From positions 950,558 through 1,014,557 of the forward strand of contig NZ_JBHFPV010000002.1 of the NCBI RefSeq assembly GCF_042611095.1: a stretch of DNA of 64,000 bases. The letters are read 5' to 3'. Origin of the DNA: Meishania litoralis (GTDB lineage Bacteria; Bacteroidota; Bacteroidia; Flavobacteriales; Flavobacteriaceae). Below are positions 25,112 through 34,803 of the stretch, in pieces (positions within the stretch are counted from its first letter, which is position 1; each line of letters begins with the position of its first letter). A model generated the notes under the pieces. The model searched no databases. It was given only the letters and a program-made list of their open reading frames with translations, and was not told where the DNA came from. The position numbers and the translations under genes are program-made.

Positions 25112-25654
25112 TTATTGGTTGATTGAAATATTAAAATTGATTTTTGTTTTATAGAATAATTTTTCCATTTTTGGAAAAAGTAGACTGTCTTCTAAATTTC
25201 GATTGGATTCCCAATGTTTATCGGTGATATATGCACCGAAACCTGAAAATTTCAGCTCTGTCAAGGTCGACCTCGCACCCGTAGAAAGTTTAAAATGTAC
25301 TGTTGTATGCTTACCGAACTCACGGTTAGGGTAATCGGTTAAGATGTGATAACAGCCATTTTCATCTGTTATCAAGCTGCCCTTATGACCCAATTTTTTT
25401 GAATCGGGCGATAGGTGCCAAAATTCGATTAGGACACCTCTCAATATATTTTTGCCAGTATCATCAAAAATTTGTCCCGATATCTCGATTTGTTTACCAA
25501 ATAGTTTCTTTCGTATATCCTTTACATGCAATACTCCGCTTTCAAATTGCATCGTTGAAATGGATGGCCGCACTTTGGATGGAAATAACATAAGCCCACT
25601 AGAGGCTATTAAAGAATTCTTGAGGAAATTCCTTCTCAGGTAGTTTTGTTTCAT
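25112..25654 (-). CDS. Intradiol-dioxygenase-like exported protein
   Basis: Protein of about 180 residues from the ATG at 25654 (an upstream frame extension to 25705 exists). The N-terminus LRRNFLKNSLIASSGLMLFP resembles a Tat-like or Sec signal sequence. The core has the sandwich fold of the protocatechuate 3,4-dioxygenase family: GQIFDDTGKNILRGVLIEFWHL, then GSLITDENGCYHILTDYPN, in the places where family members read 'G...D..G.P..GA.VE.W' and 'TD..G.Y...T..P'. I cannot locate the full set of two Tyr and two His iron ligands, so catalysis is doubtful. It is the first gene of the minus-strand operon with the collar protein and the giant surface protein. Confidence 0.7.
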   Translation of the reverse strand: MKQNYLRRNFLKNSLIASSGLMLFPSKVRPSISTMQFESGVLHVKDIRKKLFGKQIEISGQIFDDTGKNILRGVLIEFWHLSPDSKKLGHKGSLITDENGCYHILTDYPNREFGKHTTVHFKLSTGARSTLTELKFSGFGAYITDKHWESNRNLEDSLLFPKMEKLFYKTKINFNISINQ

Positions 25655-26404
25655 ATTCCTATAGGTTTGGTCATTTACAAAACCATAGGAAGTAAATCGG
25701 TTCAATTAAGGTGTGGGGTAATACAGACTGATTATCAATGAATTTTAATCAAAAAAATCAATTGAAAGGATGGAAGATAGGTTTTTGTTTATATAATGCT
25801 AATGAAATTGTATAAATGGTATGGTTTTCACGATAAACGACGAAAAAAGTGTTAAATAATTCAAATCCAAGATTTAAGAGTTCTTCGAAATACTGCATTA
25901 TGGAAATATTGGCCCAAAATTAACTCAGTAATAATATCGGGGACATTTATCTCTCTATTGATTAAAGAAATATATTAAGTTTCAAGAAAAAAACTTTTAA
26001 CGTACAAAACCAAAAAGCCTAATTTTAAATTGTTATTAAAGACAAAATAATATTGCCATGGAATGAGAGCTATTTATATAATATGCCGTACCAACACCTG
26101 CATCCACATTTAAGCATGGCAGAGCCTGGCATTCAACATACTAGCTTGAGTAATAAAATTGGTTTTTGAAAAAGAATCACCTCCTATCATAAAAATAAAA
26201 GTACATCTGTATTTAGTCACCCATGAGTTCAAACCATGCATATTATTATAGGGACAAAAGCTTAGGCGTTTGAAAACCTCGGTGTTCATCGGTCATTATG
26301 TAATCAATAAATCAGATGCAAATTTCTATTTTAAACCTCAAAAATATTCTATGCAATAAACGTGTCAATCAAAGAGAAAAATCTCGATACCGATAAAAAA
26401 ATGA
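25655..26404. other. Long AT-rich intergenic region
   Basis: About 750 bases without a credible gene on either strand. It must hold the promoter of the minus-strand operon starting at 25654, but no clear CAAAnnTA (minus-strand -7) stands out. Its left-to-right composition is more AT-rich than its neighbours. It ends at the decayed yebC tail copy D. Confidence 0.5.
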
Positions 26405-26448
26405 GAAAAATATGTTGGCCAGAACATCTGCCATGCGATGCAGGAATA
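26405..26448 (+). pseudogene. Strongly decayed yebC tail, copy D
   Basis: The end of this stretch reads CAGAAC at 26420 and ATGCAGGAATAA at 26437-26448. In the frame of the yebC stop it gives QNICHAMQE-stop, against QNVYHTMQE-stop in the intact gene. Over the last 30 bases about 24 match. Upstream similarity fades quickly. It has the same orientation as yebC and is the most diverged and most distant copy. Confidence 0.6.
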
Positions 26449-26465
26449 ATAAACTTCTCAACATT

Positions 26466-26505
26466 AAAAAAAGGGGGAGCCGCTTTGCGGCTCCCCCTTT
26501 TTTTT
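26466..26505. terminator. Strong bidirectional intrinsic terminator
   Basis: An 11-bp GC-rich stem (GGGGGAGCCGC / GCGGCTCCCCC) with a 3-base loop, flanked by seven A and eight T residues. It ends the minus-strand gene whose stop is at 26525. Confidence 0.93.
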
Positions 26506-26524
26506 ATTTAATTTTTCGGCCAAA

Positions 26525-29500
26525 TCATTCTTTCTTGATGACCAGGCTTTCCTGGTAAACCCCTCCGTTTTCGTCGGTGGCCTGCAAGAAATAAATTCCT
26601 GTCCCCAATTCCTCAACATTCAGGTCATCGCCCAAATTGGTGCTTGGCACGGTTTTTACCAAACGGCCTGTGACATCAAAAATGGAAACATTAATGTACT
26701 TTATCGGGGTCTTAAAACTAACCGATACCACATTGCTCGCAGGGTTAGGATACAACTCCATTTCATTGGACTTTCCATTAACATAATTCTTGCCCGAACT
26801 ACCGAGCGGACATCCATAGATCTCGACCTCGGCCATGTGCAGTATGCCCGTGCCCGCAAGCTGTACCCGCACGTACCTGCCATTGACATCCACGGAAAAG
26901 CTCTCCTCGAGGTCCGCGGCGCCATCGAAGTACACCGAAGTGATACCGGGGTCATCCAATAGCGAGGCCAGGGTCGCACCCGGGGTGAAGGGCTCATCGC
27001 TGATCAACACGTAAAAATTGTTCAATCGGGATTCAAGTCCGTTCGTACGGTTATAGATGTCGATGCGAAGGAGCTGGGACAGCTCGATGAGCTCCACCTG
27101 CCACCACGGCTGGTACTCGCCCACGGCCGTATGCTGAAGGTCCACCGACGAGCCCCATGGAATGGTCCCCGCGCGGTTCCCGTCGTTGGCGTACCTCGCC
27201 TCGCCCGTGCCATAGGTACTCGATTGAGAGGAGGGCCTATCCAACGCTAGGTTAGGGGAAATGCAATCGGCAGGGTTCACGATAATCTCCGTACTGGCCG
27301 ATATCGTGCATGTACCCTCGGTATAGGTATAGGTAGCCGAATAGAAGCCAATGCCCTGACCCGGGTCAAAAATACCTTCCGCGGAGACATCCCCCGACCA
27401 TATGCCTCCCAAAGGGCTGGCCGTAAGGCTCTGGGGACCTTCGGTACCCAAAAATGGACCTACGGGGTCTATCGCCACCTGGATCTCCTCACAGGGGTCC
27501 GGGCCGAGGGGGCAACCGTAGACCTCGACCTCGGCCATGTGAAGTATGCCCGTGCCCGACAGCTGTACCCTTACATACCGGCCGTTCACGTCCACCGGAA
27601 AGCTCTCCTCGAGGCCCGCGGCGCCATCGAAGTACACCGAGGTGATACCGGGGTCTTCCAATAGCGAGGCCAGGGTCGCACCCGGGGCGAAGGGATCATC
27701 GCTGATCAACACGTAAAAATTGTTCAATCGGGATTCAAGTCCGTTCGTACGGTTATAGATGTCGATGCGAAGGAGCTGGGACAGCTCGATGAGCTCCACC
27801 TGCCACCACGGCTGGTACTCGCCCACGGCCGTATGCTGAAGGTCCACCGACGAGCCCCATGGAATCGTCCCCGCGCGGTTCCCGTCGTTGGCGTACAGCG
27901 CCTCGCCCGTACCATAGGTACTCGATTGCGAGGAGGGCCTATCCAACGCTAGGTTGGAAGAGGTGCAATTGGTGTCACAATCGGCGTTCTTACCCCCATC
28001 GGTAATCGTCCAACCAAAATCGTCGATCAGTTTTTGGCGGGCTTCTTCGCCTAGGCAGTATTGGCTGTGGCCACCATCGAATGCAACTCCGCTTTGGAGT
28101 TGTTGAGTGCTCCAACCGTTTAAGGTGTTGTCGTAGTTTTGAATCGAAAGACCTATATCTTTAAACATTCCGCCCATTGAGAAAACCTGAGCAATCTTCC
28201 AGTTGCCTAAATTTTGGTTAAAGGAAGATGCCCCGGAGAACATCCCATGCATATTAGTGACATTTTCTACATTCCATCGCGCCAAATCTTGATTAAAGCT
28301 TTTGGCTCCAGAGAACATAGTTCTCATACTGGATACATTACTTACATCCCAATCTCCAATGTTCTGATTAAAGCTTTCATTTAAGGAAAACATTCCCGTC
28401 ATATCTTGTACCTTACTAACATCCCATTGACCTATGTTCTGATTGAACTGCATTCCAGGAAAGAGAATACTATCAAACATATATTCCATGTTAGATACAC
28501 TGCTTACATCCCAGTTACCAATGTCCTGATTAAAGGAGATTGCACTAGCGAACATATATCCCATGTCCTCGACATTGCCTACGTTCCATGTTGATATATC
28601 CTGGTTAAATTGATAAGCTGTTATAAACATACTATTCATATTAGTTATTCCTGAAACGTCCCATTGTCCAATAGATTCATTACCAATTAAATTATTACAA
28701 TCCCCGAACATTAGCGATAAGTCAGTTACCTGGGAAAAGTTTGGCACATCTAAGGTTTTTAAATCCATATTAATACAGCTGTAAAAAGACCTCTCCATTG
28801 ACCTCCAAATAATATCACCCCACTGGTCTACTGCAATCAATTTGCCCTTATCGCCCGAGTTATTAAAATAAATCCTGGGAAATTCCCCTGAAATTGAAAC
28901 TTGATAGGTGCCCGGTGTTTCATACGTATGTGTGATATCACCATTAACCCCTTCGTTGAAACTACCATCTCCCCAATCGACCGTATAATCATAAAACGCT
29001 CCGGGGAATGTCGGAATCATAATCTGATTATCCTCTGAAGTACCAGGGTTATCTGTTTTCCAAGTGGTGATAAAGGGTCTAAAGGGTTCATCTTGCAACA
29101 TGACGCTGACCGACCATTGTTGCTCACTTTGGTCTTCAGCCGTGACAGTATAAGACACGGGTTGACTAAAATCTTGAGCAATGCCTTCTTCAGGCGAAAC
29201 GGTCGCACCGGCGGAAACGGAGATATTGCTTGGCGCAAGTGCCGTCACATCGGTATCGAAGGGCATGGTGATTGTAATGGTTTTTTCCAAGGGGTCGATT
29301 TGGGCCTCCCCGACCTGATTCGGTATTTCGAAGCCCGTAATGTCATTTTCCATCGAAGCGTCGAACATGACCGTTATCGTCTGGGTGCATTGCCCTACAT
29401 TGCCGGCCACATCCATGGTTTCCCAAATGATAGTGGTCGTACCGACAGGATAAGGTTCGTTCAATGGTTCGTTGTCGCTTCGTGTTCCATTGACCTGTAG

Positions 29501-32500
29501 TTCCGCAGGACAATTATCCGTAGCACCGGCGGTACCTACTTCCAGGACCAGCGGACTGCCATTATTACTTATCGTCGAAATATCGGCCGGGCAGATGACC
29601 GTCGGGCCCTCTTCATCAACAATGGTAATCAATTGCTCGCAACTTTCCGAGGTATTTCCGGCTTCATCTGTTGCCGTCCAAGTGATGGTCGTCTCCCCTA
29701 TCGGAAAGGGATCGGTCAATTCTAAATTGTCACTTCTTATTGCCTCAAAAATGAAGGTTTCGGAGATATTATCTGTGGCCGTAGGCTCTAAAATGGGGAA
29801 GTTGGCGTCACAAGCATCTTCATCGGTGGAAGCAACAACAGGCTCCGGACATGTAATCACGGGGGGCTCGATATCATCAGCTGTACCGGGCACCAATCCG
29901 GGAGACCCCACATCTGTCCTGGGCGTGTTACTGGTATAAGCACCTTCTTCGCCATCGATACTTAGCGCCCAATTGTTACCATCTTCATTATCAGATTCGA
30001 TATTGCTCAAATAAATGGAACTTTGGCCATCATCAACAGGCCATCCCTCCTCGTTGTTTTTATAAGTCACTTGTTGCACGATGTTTCCGTTGGTATCCCA
30101 GATAGTAATCAGGTCGCCTGAACCATTACCCAATGTGGGCCATGCCGTAACTGGAATCAAGTACACATCTCCCCAAACATCCTTGAAGTCCTGCTCTGAA
30201 GTGTCATCTGCATCAAAGAGAATTGCCGATTGACCCGCTTCTAGTAAACCACTTAAAATATTAGCTTCGGAGGGTTGGGTATTTGTATCATCAAAATAAA
30301 ATCCGCTACTAAAGTCGATGGGGTCGGGTCCATTATTATAAACTTCTATCCACTCCCAACCGGAATCGGTACCGCCGGGATTATACATAATCTCGGTAAC
30401 GATTAAATCTATCGGTCCGGAAGCTGTAACGCCATTTAGGGTAATATCATTACCGTCACCACCCACATAGCTAATTGTTCCAGAAAACGCGCCAAAACTT
30501 ACCGCGGTGCCTTCAGCCAATTCGGCAAATGTTCCGGTAATGGCATCGATCCCATCGTTATCGATCAAGACAATTTCATCGTTGTCACCATTGGCATAAC
30601 CACCTAACAGGTTCAATGTTGCACCGTTTATGTTTACCGTACCCGTAACAACCACTTGATCGTGTTCAAGGCCAGGCAAAGGACCATTTACCTCGGCATC
30701 TAAAGTACTGCCATTTTCAAGGACAAGATCGCCTGTATTCAAAACACCAGGGCTTGCACCGGGAGCAATAATCGACGAACCATCTATATTCACCGTACCA
30801 ATAATGGAACCTACACCTACCAAGGTGGAACTGTTGGAGAAATTGGCAGCATCGCCAACATTGATTATCAGGTTATTGGTATCAAATACACTGTTGTCGA
30901 CATTCAAATGGTTCAAATCCAACTCACCTGAACCTGTAACCCGGACATTCAAATTGTTCAAGAACAATCCGTTTTCGGAACCCAAAAGTTGTAAAGGTGT
31001 TTCAATGGCGATCGAGTTGTTACCACCCGCACCATCGACGGTGATTCCGCCAGTGATATTTGCCAAAGGTACCTCTACCGTGTTCGCATCGATTTGTACT
31101 ACATCATCACCACTAATCGAAATGGAATCGGATGTATTGACAATTCTAAGATTAGTACCGTTGACAGACAGTTCGAATATATCATCAATATTACCATTAA
31201 CATCAGTTATCTGCAATATGCCTTCTGTTGATAGTGTAATATTGGTCTCAGGTGTCTGTAAAACACCGGAATATTCGTAAATAGCTACTTTTCCTTTCTG
31301 ACCTTCATATCCAGGGCCTCCTAAGATAATAATGTCGCCTTCTTTGTTCATGGCCAAGTCTTGACCCACTTGTGCATAAATTGGTTGCCCCAGTAGCTGC
31401 CATTGTGCCCCATTATATTGAAAAATTCGTGTCGGCTGGCCAAAGTCTCCGATCAATACGATATCACCTATTCCATTAATATCTACCTGATAACCCGGTT
31501 GCTCAGTATTTGGCCCAGGTGTTACTGGGCCTATTGTATTGCCCAATTGAGACCATGAACCGTTCGCAAATTGAAAGATTTTTGCATAATCGGCAGCATT
31601 GGCACCTACTACCATTTGGTCACCTACATCATTAAGTGCGACGGATATGCCAAAAAAATCTTGATTGCCATCGGCGGTCAAATCAGTACCCAGTTGTTGC
31701 CAATTGTCATCTACCAGTTCGAAGACCTTGACATAACCGCCTGCCAAGGGCAATGAATAACCACTTTTACCTACCTGATAAGCCCCCACTGCCAAACGGG
31801 TTCCCGCCGCATTCAGACTTACATCCCTACCAAAATTATCGCCGAACTCAGAACCGGTTAGATTTTGCCCTACTTGCTCCCACTGGTTCCCAGCCCATTG
31901 ATATACCACAGCGAGACCCGTCTCATTATTTTCACCAGCATAACCTATTACCAAATTGTTTCCGCTCGCATCAAAATCGACTTTTTGAATAAAAGCCACC
32001 CCTGCGGCAGGAATCTCGGCACCTAATGGCGACCAAATATCCGAGAGCAATTGAAATACCTGAACATCTCCATCAGCTTGGCTTACGGCCAGCCGGTCGC
32101 CGGCGTCATTCAAATCGATTCCGCTTCTACTGCGCCCAAATTGACCTCCGGAAACTGAATTACCAAGTACATTCCAATTATCACCACTTCTTTCAAGAAC
32201 GGTTACCACACCCACATTTCCATTACCATTGGTATTCGGACTCACATAGGCTATTCTGTTACCCAGCGCATTTATACTAACTCCCGCCCCTAATTGATTT
32301 TCGGTGGCACCCACAAAAGGCTGACCCACCTGAAACCAACAATCACCTGAACCTGTTACTGTGATTAATTGTCGACAAGATTCCGAAACATTGCCCGCTT
32401 CATCAGTCGCTGTCCAGTCTATCGTAGTTTCACCAACAAAGAAGGGATCTGTCAAAGGTCTTTCATCGCTACGGATACCCACAAAGGTAAAATTGGTCGA

Positions 32501-34459
32501 TACGTTATCGCTAGCTGTTGGGTCTGTAAGGGTTACCGAGGTAGAACAACTTGCACCCGCAATAGCATTAATATCAGATGGACATGTAATTAAAGGTGTT
32601 TCGGAATCTATGGAGGAGTCGATACAAAAAGTAAATGCTTGAATGTTTGCAAATTGACCTCCACCGAACAGTACTACACCGTTTTTTGTAACACGATAAC
32701 TTCCGCTACCCTGACCACAACAAATACCGTCCCCAAATGAATCTTCAATGATAAATTGATAAGTGCCATCTGGTAAACCCGTAATTTGTTCAGTTATAGT
32801 CGTGTTCGACTGGGCGGCGGTATAACTTGCCTCTGCTAGAATTGCACTGCCATCGGCATTAATGATACGCCACGAGGTTTCTTCGGCGAAACTATCAAAA
32901 ACGATTTCTAAATCCAGGTCCCCCGAAACGCATGGGGTATCGCCCAGTTCGGTAGTGAATTGCCAATCAAAACCAAATCCGTCCGAGCTAGTACCGACCC
33001 AATCATTACCGGCCAAATCCTCAAAATGACCTGATTTTATGGCCAACCGTAAGGATTTGTTTGGCGGTAAAGGTTGCAGCGGTGTTATAGTCAAAGTTGA
33101 AACATTGCCATCATCCGTCAAGGAAAGACCTCCGTTGGCAATACTAAGATCCGCCAAGGTAATAAATCCACCCGTTGAGCTTGGTTCATAAATATTCGCG
33201 ATTAGATTATCATCGGTGCTTTGTACGATTTCATTAAAAAGTACCGTGAATACTTGATCTAGGGGAACATTCGCACGTTCGTTCAATGGTTCTAGAACGG
33301 CTATTGGCGGTTGGGCGTCAGATGTATCATTTGGATCGAACTTTTGAACAATAGTGTTGAAAGCGTTATTATTAGGCCCTTTGTCCATATAGGTAAGATA
33401 AGTGACATTGCTGACATCAACTAACACGGATGTCCAAGCCGATGTATTTTCTGCAACATTTAATGAGCCTAAGGGCTCCCATGTGTTTGCATTGAGTCTT
33501 AGTATAGATGCCTTCCCCTCATTATTATAATCTAAAAAAGAAATGTGGGGTATTCCAGAATCACCTACATATAGAGATGACTGGCCCAAACCTACACCGG
33601 TATCTGTGGTGCCGGTTACTACAGGGTTAGTTCCGGCAAAGACCCATTCTGTACCGTCGAACCGCTTTACATAGGTCTGGTAATTGGATACCGGATCTTG
33701 GAAGACTATTTCTGAATAGAGCACATAAGGCATTCCGTTTGCATCCAAATCCATATCGATATTGGCCGCAAACGACGGTACGACCACGGCCTCGTTACCT
33801 ACAATTTGCCAATCATTGCCATCAAAACTATATACGACAACCCCTGGCCCGTTCACATTTGCCAAGATAATAGGGTAACCATCTGAATTTATATCAATGT
33901 GATGAGGAGTAGCATAAGGGGGAGAAAAATTATCATCGCCTACGGGTAACCAGTTCGATCCATCAAACATTCTTACTTTAATCCGAACATCATTTTCATA
34001 ATCACGGTATACAAGAATAGGAGTGTCGTTACTGTCTAAGACGATTTGTGAAAATCCTAGGGCTTGCGAAACAAAAGAACTTCCTACAATTTCCCAATTT
34101 GACCCATTAAATTTCTGCACGGTCACACCATTTAAACAGCTATATGCGAGGTACACATTTCCCAGTGAATCAAAATCCAAGGAAAAATCCGCACAGTTTT
34201 CATCGGTGAAATTCGGTGTTCCAACATAAGTCCAATTTCCATTATCGAATTTTCGAACATTACCTTTAGAGTTGTTATTGATATCAGCATACGCAATATA
34301 TAATACATCACTGTCATTCAGTGCTGATGTTTGCCGATATGAAGGGCCGAGGGTAGGTACGTTTGGTTCATCAGAACCTACATTTTTCCATGTTTGAGAG
34401 TGGAGCGAATAAAACGAAAAAAGAAAAAGCAATGATAAGGTAATTGTAAAATTTCTCAT
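26525..34459 (-). CDS. Giant mosaic T9SS surface protein (HYR, LTD, DUF285, F5/8C modules)
   Basis: About 2644 residues from the ATG at 34459 (MRNFTITLSLLFLFSFYSLHSQ signal peptide); a TTG eight codons earlier is less likely. Order by approximate residue: a propeller-like region built on 'NGNWTYVG/NGSNWEIVG' units to 390; a Big-5 Ig-like domain (VPLDQVFTVLFNE); a HYR domain at 620-700 (TTIDWTATDEAGN); a second propeller region with W-x-x-L-G repeats to about 1080; a low-complexity adhesin-like region; a lamin-tail domain at 1350-1500 (WEWIEVYNNGPDPIDF); two HYR domains at 1540-1710; a PKD-like domain; BspA-type DUF285 repeats at 1890-2110 (FNQDISTWNVGNVEDMGYMF); two F5/8 type C (discoidin) domains at about 2162-2316 and 2396-2550; and a T9SS sorting domain. 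It is probably a carbohydrate- or matrix-binding adhesin. Confidence 0.88.
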   Translation of the reverse strand: MRNFTITLSLLFLFSFYSLHSQTWKNVGSDEPNVPTLGPSYRQTSALNDSDVLYIAYADINNNSKGNVRKFDNGNWTYVGTPNFTDENCADFSLDFDSLGNVYLAYSCLNGVTVQKFNGSNWEIVGSSFVSQALGFSQIVLDSNDTPILVYRDYENDVRIKVRMFDGSNWLPVGDDNFSPPYATPHHIDINSDGYPIILANVNGPGVVVYSFDGNDWQIVGNEAVVVPSFAANIDMDLDANGMPYVLYSEIVFQDPVSNYQTYVKRFDGTEWVFAGTNPVVTGTTDTGVGLGQSSLYVGDSGIPHISFLDYNNEGKASILRLNANTWEPLGSLNVAENTSAWTSVLVDVSNVTYLTYMDKGPNNNAFNTIVQKFDPNDTSDAQPPIAVLEPLNERANVPLDQVFTVLFNEIVQSTDDNLIANIYEPSSTGGFITLADLSIANGGLSLTDDGNVSTLTITPLQPLPPNKSLRLAIKSGHFEDLAGNDWVGTSSDGFGFDWQFTTELGDTPCVSGDLDLEIVFDSFAEETSWRIINADGSAILAEASYTAAQSNTTITEQITGLPDGTYQFIIEDSFGDGICCGQGSGSYRVTKNGVVLFGGGQFANIQAFTFCIDSSIDSETPLITCPSDINAIAGASCSTSVTLTDPTASDNVSTNFTFVGIRSDERPLTDPFFVGETTIDWTATDEAGNVSESCRQLITVTGSGDCWFQVGQPFVGATENQLGAGVSINALGNRIAYVSPNTNGNGNVGVVTVLERSGDNWNVLGNSVSGGQFGRSRSGIDLNDAGDRLAVSQADGDVQVFQLLSDIWSPLGAEIPAAGVAFIQKVDFDASGNNLVIGYAGENNETGLAVVYQWAGNQWEQVGQNLTGSEFGDNFGRDVSLNAAGTRLAVGAYQVGKSGYSLPLAGGYVKVFELVDDNWQQLGTDLTADGNQDFFGISVALNDVGDQMVVGANAADYAKIFQFANGSWSQLGNTIGPVTPGPNTEQPGYQVDINGIGDIVLIGDFGQPTRIFQYNGAQWQLLGQPIYAQVGQDLAMNKEGDIIILGGPGYEGQKGKVAIYEYSGVLQTPETNITLSTEGILQITDVNGNIDDIFELSVNGTNLRIVNTSDSISISGDDVVQIDANTVEVPLANITGGITVDGAGGNNSIAIETPLQLLGSENGLFLNNLNVRVTGSGELDLNHLNVDNSVFDTNNLIINVGDAANFSNSSTLVGVGSIIGTVNIDGSSIIAPGASPGVLNTGDLVLENGSTLDAEVNGPLPGLEHDQVVVTGTVNINGATLNLLGGYANGDNDEIVLIDNDGIDAITGTFAELAEGTAVSFGAFSGTISYVGGDGNDITLNGVTASGPIDLIVTEIMYNPGGTDSGWEWIEVYNNGPDPIDFSSGFYFDDTNTQPSEANILSGLLEAGQSAILFDADDTSEQDFKDVWGDVYLIPVTAWPTLGNGSGDLITIWDTNGNIVQQVTYKNNEEGWPVDDGQSSIYLSNIESDNEDGNNWALSIDGEEGAYTSNTPRTDVGSPGLVPGTADDIEPPVITCPEPVVASTDEDACDANFPILEPTATDNISETFIFEAIRSDNLELTDPFPIGETTITWTATDEAGNTSESCEQLITIVDEEGPTVICPADISTISNNGSPLVLEVGTAGATDNCPAELQVNGTRSDNEPLNEPYPVGTTTIIWETMDVAGNVGQCTQTITVMFDASMENDITGFEIPNQVGEAQIDPLEKTITITMPFDTDVTALAPSNISVSAGATVSPEEGIAQDFSQPVSYTVTAEDQSEQQWSVSVMLQDEPFRPFITTWKTDNPGTSEDNQIMIPTFPGAFYDYTVDWGDGSFNEGVNGDITHTYETPGTYQVSISGEFPRIYFNNSGDKGKLIAVDQWGDIIWRSMERSFYSCINMDLKTLDVPNFSQVTDLSLMFGDCNNLIGNESIGQWDVSGITNMNSMFITAYQFNQDISTWNVGNVEDMGYMFASAISFNQDIGNWDVSSVSNMEYMFDSILFPGMQFNQNIGQWDVSKVQDMTGMFSLNESFNQNIGDWDVSNVSSMRTMFSGAKSFNQDLARWNVENVTNMHGMFSGASSFNQNLGNWKIAQVFSMGGMFKDIGLSIQNYDNTLNGWSTQQLQSGVAFDGGHSQYCLGEEARQKLIDDFGWTITDGGKNADCDTNCTSSNLALDRPSSQSSTYGTGEALYANDGNRAGTIPWGSSVDLQHTAVGEYQPWWQVELIELSQLLRIDIYNRTNGLESRLNNFYVLISDDPFAPGATLASLLEDPGITSVYFDGAAGLEESFPVDVNGRYVRVQLSGTGILHMAEVEVYGCPLGPDPCEEIQVAIDPVGPFLGTEGPQSLTASPLGGIWSGDVSAEGIFDPGQGIGFYSATYTYTEGTCTISASTEIIVNPADCISPNLALDRPSSQSSTYGTGEARYANDGNRAGTIPWGSSVDLQHTAVGEYQPWWQVELIELSQLLRIDIYNRTNGLESRLNNFYVLISDEPFTPGATLASLLDDPGITSVYFDGAADLEESFSVDVNGRYVRVQLAGTGILHMAEVEIYGCPLGSSGKNYVNGKSNEMELYPNPASNVVSVSFKTPIKYINVSIFDVTGRLVKTVPSTNLGDDLNVEELGTGIYFLQATDENGGVYQESLVIKKE
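26808..27972 (-). repeat. Duplicated GC-rich F5/8C module, two copies 702 bases apart
   Basis: Copies at about 26808-27270 and 27510-27972 are nearly identical in their centre (for example around 27000-27180 against 27702-27882). They are clearly richer in G and C than the rest of the gene and the neighbouring DNA. The spacer encodes an Ig-like linker (CEEIQVAIDPVGPFLG). Differences concentrate at the ends and in a few codons. Confidence 0.88.
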
Positions 34460-34803
34460 AATGGTTGTGTTTTGGTTATTCAAAAAATTGGAAGGCCAAG
34501 CTTAATATAGGGCACTAAACTAACCGCCAATATAACACCACAAAGCATCCAAGTAAATACCTATTAATGGGTATTCTCTTATTAGGAAGTAAAGTTTATC
34601 AAAGAGATCTGGGAAGATTACAACTTTTGATTTGCACGTTGAAACTATACAGAACGACCAAATCCCTTAAATTTTTGTTGTGAAGTACTTCAATTTTGTG
34701 GTATAAATCTGTCAAATTTGATGTAGTGTACTTCGCTAATATTCTTTGGATGCCAAATAAATATCAGATCAGAAACAATAATATTAGATTTATTAAGAGA
34801 AAG
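34460..34803. other. Intergenic region between surface protein and acyltransferase
   Basis: About 340 AT-rich bases containing no credible gene. A perfect 12-base palindrome, TGAAGTACTTCA, lies at 34681-34692, and a related GTGTACTTC follows about 40 bases later. The region upstream of 34459 should hold the promoter of the giant gene, but I see no clear consensus box. Confidence 0.45.

Noticed and set aside
34646..34656. Another yebC tail (TATACAGAACG matches copy B over 11 bases)
   Set aside because: The match does not extend on either side and no stop-codon context is present; likely chance.
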